The translations under genes were made by a program, and so were the position numbers. Shown here one piece after another: positions 56,703 to 64,000 of a stretch of 64,000 nucleotides of DNA; position 1 is the stretch's first letter; the number at the start of each line of letters is the position of its first letter. Source of the DNA: Synanceia verrucosa (lineage: Eukaryota; Chordata; Actinopteri; Perciformes; Synanceiidae); NCBI GenBank assembly GCA_029721515.1, contig CM056563.1, forward strand, positions 6,763,454 to 6,827,453, given 5' to 3'. The notes beneath the pieces are model-generated. The model saw only the letters and a program-made list of their open reading frames with translations. It was not told the DNA's origin and made no database searches.

Positions 56703-58847
56703 CTTATGCATACTGAGCGTAGTTCCAAGTAAAAGACACATTATTTATTGTTTTGCAGAGTAGTGCATCTTTCCTATTATCTAGAGAGTGAAAGGGTTCA
56801 CTTTTAACTTTAAATCTAATGGTTCTCAAAGTGCCGTCAGGGGTCCCAGGGGTCCGTGACAGGGGTCTGCAAATTATAAAGTGATACGTCACATATCTGG
56901 GGACCGTTTGATCTAATATATCAAGCATATTGTGTCCATTACTCCCATCTACTTCAGCTTTCGACACTACAATTGTGACGCATAGCACCAATTTGTCATG
57001 AATCAGTCACTTTACTCAGGGTGCAATGAACCATTCCTGCTACTGCTTAGCTTGGCTCATCAGCCAGTTAAATAGATACAGAGCACGGAGTAATGTTTGA
57101 GTCAGTCCATCGTTAGCCCAAACTAGCTAAACTGAGAAAATCTGAAGACAGAAGTCAGCCAATGTATTTCTGTTTATCTCTATCAAAACAGGTGGTATCT
57201 AACAGTAGAAAGGAAGTCTGTCTTGTCTTGATTTGACAGAGCTTAATTGGTCTTGCTTGCTGTTATTGGACAGGGTTTCGTTCAAGCAGCTTCCCAATGG
57301 CTGATCCAGTCAGCACCAGGGGAAAGCGTCTGCACACACAGTGTTAACACTGTTTGACAAGGCCAAACACAGCAGACCTGTGGTTTTGCCTCTTCTCACA
57401 CGGACCCATCAGCATCATTTGGAAGCAGCCTCTGGTTATCACCTAGACACCTCGACTGCAACTCAAACACTGCATTTGGCTTCTGCTCCCAAAGGAAGTA
57501 TTCTGCCAAATTACATTCCTTAAAGAGATGCAGTAAATGAGTAGTTTGTTTACTTTAATCAGACTCTGCTTGTACAGTGAATAGAACAGCCAGACCTGTT
57601 TTCTGAGACTGACTTTGCTAAGTAAAGCTGACTAAATCTGCCCTTGTTTTAATGCAACAGATGTACCTGATGGAAACAAATTGGAGCAGTGCATATTTTG
57701 CTCCCTTTAGACACACATCTATCAGTGTCAAACAAGTGGAAAGAGGCACTCTATTCACTAATGAGCCTGAGGTATTCACAGTGGTGCCTTCCTGAGACAG
57801 AACAGAAAAAGCCTAGTTTCATGTCTGACATGAAGACACTCACATTACAGAAGTATATAATGGCTAATCTCATGCTCACTGATGTCTCTCAGCTCACAGT
57901 TCATGCAGCTGGTTTTGATATGTGTCATATTTGACACCAAAGTCATATTTTACCTTTTTGCCACTTGATTAGTCTAAATTGACTAACTGTGACTTGATAT
58001 CAAAGACTTTTGACATTTGGAGAACTGCTTGTTTCAACGATTGGATGGTGGACACTTCTCTTCTCAGAAACATTATTGACTTATTGTCAATATATCAAGG
58101 AAAGCCATCCATCCTCTATTTCACCTGATAGCAGCACAGCCTGAAGTTAAACCACATTTTAAGATATCTTCACATCAGATTTAGTGTTTGTTTTTTATTT
58201 GATGTGTGATATGTAGGTCCTGTCTAAAATGCTTTAATCCAAACAAGAGCTGATTTGAACTTTTATTTTATCTTTTAAAGTAAATTGTATCTAGCTTTGT
58301 TCTTTTTTCATTCAAAAGTGCCTCACCAATCATCAAGCACTGTGGAGTGGGTGTGAAATGACATGTAATGAAGTTTGATCATAGAGTTTGAGGCCAAGCC
58401 CTTTGAAGTAATAAAAGCTGCAGTTCCACCATGGCTTAGAGGTGCTTCATTTCTCCAACATCACTGATAGCTTTCCCCTATACACACCCCAGGATAGAAA
58501 CCTCATCATCAGGGTGATTGGAGTTGAGCTCTTCAGTCCTGTGTCTCGTTATGTTTGCTACAGTGAGTTTTGCAATTGTTGTTTTTGTACAGTATGAATG
58601 CTGCAACACTGAGTCCAATGCAAAAGGGACAACAAAGTGTATTGTGTAATTGGCTTTCATTAGTATCCATTTTGCTTTCATAACTCCCTTTGAACTGTAA
58701 AAACAGATCAGTGCTTTCAGGAAGAAGGGATGTGTTCTTTGGCTAAATAAGCCAATTACAAAAGAAAGCTGACAAATGCGGTACACTGTAGTCATATGTG
58801 AGCTATGCTAGAGATAATAAGCTGTGTGCGACCATGTTTGGTAATAT

Positions 58848-58861
58848 ATACGTATATATAC

Positions 58862-58925
<64 letters not shown>

Positions 58926-58971
58926 TATATACGTATATATATACGTATATATATATATATATATATATATA
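58848..58971. repeat. TA/CG microsatellite in duplication copy 2
   Basis: The same array as in copy 1 but with fewer CG interruptions and a longer pure TA run. Confidence 0.95.
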
Positions 58972-59313
58972 GGGGCGGAGCGGTGGTGTAGTGGTTAGCA
59001 CTGTCGCCTCACAGCAAGAAGGTACCGGGTGTGTGGAGTTTGCATGTTCTCCTCATGTCTGCGTGGGTTCTCTCCGGGTACTCCGGCTTCCTCCCACCAT
59101 CCAAAAACATGCATGGGGATTAGGTTAATTGGCTAATTTAAATTGACCGTAGGTGTGAATGTGAGTGTGAGTGGTTGTCTGTCTCTATGTGTCCTGTGAT
59201 GAACTGGAGACTTGTCCAGGAGTGTACCCTGCCTTCCGCCCTAAGACAGCTGGGATAGGCTCCAGCCCCCCCGCGACCCTATGAGGATAAGCGGTAGATA
59301 ATGGATGGATGGA
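58972..59313 (+). mobile_element. SINE-like element in duplication copy 2
   Basis: Identical to the copy at 56192-56532 except for one head base (G for A) and one inserted A (CCAGGAGTGTACCC). It shares the box B deletion, so it arose by duplication, not by a second insertion. Confidence 0.93.
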
Positions 59314-59402
59314 TATATGTATATATATATATTTCCCACTGCTCTGCTGCCCACTCACGCATTCATGCCTATACTTTGAGTTTCTTTTCCCAGTCCCTTA
59401 AA

Positions 59403-59483
59403 ATGGTCCAAATTGTTGTGTTCCTCATTGCCTCATTTGTCACACTTGAAGCAATACTTGTTGCAGGTCGTAGAGAGAGTTAG
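59403..59483 (+). CDS. Hypothetical signal-peptide-like 26-codon frame, copy 2
   Basis: A repeat of the frame at 56622-56702 with no coding difference seen. The same doubts apply. Confidence 0.15.
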   Translation: MVQIVVFLIASFVTLEAILVAGRRES

Positions 59484-60625
59484 CTTATGCATACTGAGCG
59501 TAGTTCCAAGTAAAAGACACATTATTTATTGTTTTGCAGAGTAGTGCATCTTTCCTATTATCTAGAGAGTGAAAGGGTTCACTTTTAACTTTAAATCTAA
59601 TGGTTCTCAAAGTGCCGTCAGGGGTCCCAGGGGTCCGTGACAGGGGTCTGCAAATTATAAAGTGATACGTCACATATCTGGGGACCGTTTGATCTAATAT
59701 ATCAAGCATATTGTGTCCATTACTCCCATCTACTTCAGCTTTCGACACTACAATTGTGACGCATAGCACCAATTTGTCATGAATCAGTCACTTTACTCAG
59801 GGTGCAATGAACCATTCCTGCTACTGCTTAGCTTGGCTCATCAGCCAGTTAAATAGATACAGAGCACGGAGTAATGTTTGAGTCAGTCCATCGTTAGCCC
59901 AAACTAGCTAAACTGAGAAAATCTGAAGACAGAAGTCAGCCAATGTATTTCTGTTTATCTCTATCAAAACAGGTGGTATCTAACAGTAGAAAGGAAGTCT
60001 GTCTTGTCTTGATTTGACAGAGCTTAATTGGTCTTGCTTGCTGTTATTGGACAGGGTTTCGTTCAAGCAGCTTCCCAATGGCTGATCCAGTCAGCACCAG
60101 GGGAAAGCGTCTGCACACACAGTGTTAACACTGTTTGACAAGGCCAAACACAGCAGACCTGTGGTTTTGCCTCTTCTCACACGGACCCATCAGCATCATT
60201 TGGAAGCAGCCTCTGGTTATCACCTAGACACCTCGACTGCAACTCAAACACTGCATTTGGCTTCTGCTCCCAAAGGAAGTATTCTGCCAAATTACATTCC
60301 TTAAAGAGATGCAGTAAATGAGTAGTTTGTTTACTTTAATCAGACTCTGCTTGTACAGTGAATAGAACAGCCAGACCTGTTTTCTGAGACTGACTTTGCT
60401 AAGTAAAGCTGACTAAATCTGCCCTTGTTTTAATGCAACAGATGTACCTGATGGAAACAAATTGGAGCAGTGCATATTTTGCTCCCTTTAGACACACATC
60501 TATCAGTGTCAAACAAGTGGAAAGAGGCACTCTATTCACTAATGAGCCTGAGGTATTCACAGTGGTGCCTTCCTGAGACAGAACAGAAAAAGCCTAGTTT
60601 CATGTCTGACATGAAGACACTCACA

Positions 60626-63600
60626 CCTTTGGAAACGTGCTTTCCAATCAGCTCAGTATTCTCCAGTGTGCACTTACCAACCTAGTGGAGGTGTGCAAGA
60701 AACAGTATGTGCTTCTGAAAACATTATTACTATACTGATACTTTTGGAAAGTGTCTCCAAAACTAAAATGAATTCAAAACATCAGGTGTGTGGAGGTGAA
60801 GTGAAGAGACATGCAGCATATCATCGATTTCAAAATGTGCACAAATCCATGTCAGTGCAACCTAACCTGACAAATAATTTCTCCTCGAACACAGTGGAGC
60901 ATTTCTCTCATGAGTATTGATGTATAGATGTTTTTTCTTTGTCTCAGGCTCCTATTGGTGGACTGACCTTGAAAGTAACCAGCTTTTCTTGTTTTATTTT
61001 TGTTGATCATGTGAGCAGAGGTGGTCTTTGTTTCAGGTGAGGTGGCACACCTCTAACATGACTCACTGAGAGAAAGAGTCATTCAGCTAAACAGGTCAAA
61101 ATATGACTGAATAGAGGCTAAAATATACACTCTGATATTGAGTGCAAAACTGAATTTGCAAAACATTACAGTCGACCTTCCTATTGAAAAGAAGCTAAAA
61201 TGTCTCATGAATATGTGTGTCTTTCACAGGAGCATCTCTACAGCAACAGTTAACAAAATCCACCAGCATTAATGACTTATAATAAATTAGAGTCTGTCAA
61301 CTCATCAGAGGAAATGATTAATGCTAATCAACATAAATCCATTCAGACTGTTCTCAAGCTTCCTGCAGAGAACACATTAATCCTGATGGGACTCTCTTCC
61401 TCTACAAGCTTTCCATTTGTGCGATCAAAGTGGTCACTAAATTGTTTGATGAGCATCACAACCAAACACAGCTCATGTTTGAATTGCCTTTATCACTAAA
61501 CAAATGCAAAAGAAAAATAATCTTCATCTGATTATAACAGCTAAATATAAAACAACAAATGAAAAGAATGAGTTGAGAGCAGAGCCATCAGTGACTCACT
61601 TCCCAAATTCATAAGCTGCTTTTTTCCCTTTGCTTTCAAAGCAAAGCAAGTCTATAACGGCACATTTGAAAAGGAGATTTGGTAAAATGTAGCCATCAGA
61701 TTCGACATCATGTCCTCAGACAGGCCATTACGAAGCTACAAGAGCTCAGTCACACTTTCACCACATTGGTTTCTGTCACATCACTCCCGTTGCTGCTTCC
61801 ATTATTTTGACGGGAACATTCAGTTTTTGGGTGAGAGAGAACAAGATAACAGGAAAATCTGCTTTCTCAGCAGTGTAGCTCAAAGTTTCACTGTTCTCTC
61901 CTCTCTAATCAAGTGCTTTGTGAAACAGAAACAAAGTTCATTTGGTATTTATGGCAGTATGAAAACCTATTCTTCCAGGGCCTCATTATGGATCAGGGCA
62001 GGTGAGTGTGTGCTTGCAGGAGTTTGTAGTAAATGGCGGCATGGTCGTGTCTGGCACAGAAAATGAATAGTCTGCAGAGCCATCTGTCTGTGCGTCAGAC
62101 AGTAAATGCTTTCTCGTCTGTGTAAAACAGTCAAAATAGTCAAAAGACTACATTTCTGGGTCTGTGCGGGTCGAACCCCATCATCATGCTTCCATGGTTT
62201 TACTTCTTTTTATCGATGTGGAGCTAACCAGCTCTAGAGAGACTGAAGTGACTCACCATTCACCCTCTTGCTTTCTTCCTTTGCTTGTTTTGCTTTGGGT
62301 GGCATGAGGATTTAATCAGGAAGTAGTTTGTCCTCCAACACTGTTTGTTTTCTCATCCAGGTCAGACAAAATAAACCTTGAATGTCAAACTGAGACTTTG
62401 CATCTTAAAACTCTTTAAACCCAGTTTGTCCTGCAGCATCTATTCACATTAACATGCAAAGTTGTCTTATTATGTGCCTCATGAATTAAACAGAAAGGGT
62501 GTTAAAAGAAACGTCCCACATTTTATTTGCATTCTTGTTGAGCACTGGATGAGAAGATGAATTCCTCTGGCACATCTGTCCAGCAGGTAGTTAGCCAGTG
62601 TGAACAGAGTTAGGCTAGCTGTTTCCCTTTATTTCCAGCCCTTGTGCTAAGCTAAGCTAACCAGCTACTTTACATACCGTACATGAGTGGTGTCAATGTT
62701 CTCTTCTAACTCTTAATAAAAGTGAACTAGGCTAATTTCAATGTTGAACCATTCCGTCAATAGTTCAGAGAGAACACGGAAAAACAGATATAAATAGTAT
62801 AAAATAAAATTTGGCTTGTAATACCTGATGAAGCATGTATTGCTATCTAGTTGCCATCGGGCCCTTTTTGTACTGTTGTATATGATCGTATCTCATACAT
62901 ATTGCTACTAATAATGAGAAAATGTAAGCGAGCAAATCCCCCTGCAGGGATATGTGCTGTGCTTACAGAGAATATTGTTTGCCACCCCCCAGCCTGTGCC
63001 ACCATGCTGCTGAGATGAAAGCAGAGGTAAAAGGCAAAGATATAAAAGGTGCACCTGTAGAGAGAGCAATGCAAAGTGTGACGCACTGCGTTTCCTTTGT
63101 CAGTCTTTTCTAGCTTACTACAATACAGACAGTGCTGGTGACAGGAAGTCAAGGTATGAGGGGAGGATAATTAGAGAGTATGTGACATCACGCTGTGTGT
63201 CACCAACCAGGCTGATATTTTACTGTCATGCTGCTGACATATTCTGTCAGTGGTGTCAACACACTGTGTTTACTGTGTTGTAATGTGTCCTCTTTCAGAC
63301 ACATCACAACACAGACTGAAAAATAGAGACAGTCAACGGTCTCCTTTGTGTTTTCTTCTTGTGGCTCTGGTCTGTGCTTTAAAGCCATGTAGCTCTGATC
63401 TGAGGGGTTGACAGATAACTGGACTAAAGGCTGAGTCATGATGAGTCACTTCTGAGAAGAAACCAGAGACAGACATGTACCTAAGTCTCAAAAATCCTAG
63501 TCTATAGTGCCCGAATCAAGACTTTTGGGGACATAAAGTCATTTATAAACATTCACTAAAAACATAAATGATATTCTTTCCAGGCTTAGACACTCATCCA

Positions 63601-63936
63601 CTACAATGACTGAAACTATGTGTGCTTCTTTTGCAACTTGTCATAGTGCTAGCAGTCTGCTGTCCTGCAGGTGAAGTGAGGGCATGATGACCTTATTAAG
63701 CACAATTCACCTTTACATGAAGAAAAATGGTTTTATATGAAAACTGTTATTATTTTGCATATTGGGAACTTGTCACAGTTGCACTTTGCTAGCACTGCAG
63801 CATATGGTCATATCCTGTGAAAGCGGCTCAGACTCCAAAACACATTTTTTGTTTGTTGATTAACTGGAGGCTCACACATCCATAGCTGACATGTTTACTG
63901 ATGCCAATGGAAATTACCACCAATCCCATTATAAAA

Positions 63937-63941
<5 letters not shown>
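60626..63941. other. Non-coding stretch, one possible repeat fragment
   Basis: No exon is supported. At 62605-62665 TGTTTCCCTTTATTTCCAGC and GTGCTAAGCTAAGCTAACC match the repeat type at 11806-12000. Otherwise nothing recognised. Confidence 0.5.
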
Positions 63942-63967
<26 letters not shown>

Positions 63968-64000
63968 TACGTATATATATACGTATATATATACGTATAT
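63942..64000. repeat. TA/CG microsatellite running off the window end
   Basis: A TA run followed by regularly spaced ACGTATATAT units, similar to the arrays at 56074 and 58848. It continues past the end of the window. Confidence 0.95.

Larger units (their letters stand above)
55072..57841. repeat. 2.77-kb tandem duplication, copy 1
   Basis: The sequence from ACATTACAGAAGTATATAAT at 55072 to GAAGACACTCAC at 57841 is repeated directly after itself. The copies differ at only a handful of places outside the TA microsatellite: an extra T near 55970 in copy 1, CGGAACGG against CGGAGCGG in the SINE head, and an extra A in the second SINE copy. The shared bases at the junction are ACA/CACA. No confident gene lies inside. 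Confidence 0.95.
57842..60625. repeat. 2.78-kb tandem duplication, copy 2
   Basis: This matches copy 1 nearly base for base from ACATTACAGAAG to GACACTCACA. After it the sequence changes to CCTTTGGAAACGTGC. It is 11 bp longer than copy 1 in total, mostly from a longer TA run at 58866-58906. The offset between copies is 2770 bp before the TA run and 2781 bp after it. Confidence 0.95.

Noticed and set aside
57341..57523. 60-codon frame repeated at 60122-60304
   Set aside because: It has no ATG at its start and no recognised family. Repetition is explained by the tandem duplication.
58478..58795. 105-codon minus-strand frame in duplication copy 2
   Set aside because: The same sequence in copy 1 is frameshifted by one extra T, no family is recognised, and there is no sign of selection on the frame.

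Overview
The window looks like nuclear DNA of a ray-finned fish, probably a percomorph teleost. It is AT-rich and gene-poor, full of CA/GT and TA microsatellites, and built up from repeat types known from teleosts: Rex1/CR1-like LINE remnants, a fish Tc1 transposon, an L1/Tx1-like LINE, a SINE-like family with a tRNA-like head and a GGAT tail, and many small inverted-repeat DNA transposons (MITEs). I found no protein-coding exon I could defend, no RNA gene and no CRISPR array. The window is best read as an intergenic desert or the inside of a very large intron.

Layout. 1-4.15 kb: nothing recognised. 4.15-5.65 kb: a TTAA-flanked, THAP-containing transposon remnant with a SINE inside, then a Rex1-like LINE 3' end on the minus strand. 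8.1-9.0 kb: a MITE and a TA repeat. 11.1-12 kb: a TTAA element. 15.1-17.2 kb: two LINE 3' ends, the second an L1/Tx1-like copy with a clear 21-bp target duplication. 19.07-20.01 kb: two MITEs end to end, sharing one TTA. 20.4-22 kb: a LINE interrupted twice, by an element carrying a RecQ-like helicase scrap and by a SINE. 25.6-27 kb: a truncated SINE and microsatellites. 28.2-29 kb: a TTAA element with 200-bp arms. 29.5-30.3 kb: a 374-bp strictly alternating pyrimidine-purine tract next to a dead Tc1. 32.5-33.6 kb: two short repeats. 36.8-39.3 kb: two SINE copies, one containing a near-perfect 225-bp palindrome. 40.8-42.5 kb: a second THAP-family TTAA element with a LINE inside. 45.9-50.6 kb: a MITE and two SINEs, one split by another MITE. 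52.9-53.5 kb: a TTAA fragment and a hAT-like MITE. 55.07-60.62 kb: a recent 2.77-kb tandem duplication. 60.6-64 kb: mostly unrecognised, ending in a TA/CG repeat.

There is no pathway or operon here. What can be read is an insertion history: DNA transposons and LINEs hit by SINEs, SINEs hit by MITEs, and finally a segmental tandem duplication that copied a SINE already in place. Family names come from recalled motifs and repeat architecture, not from a database search.
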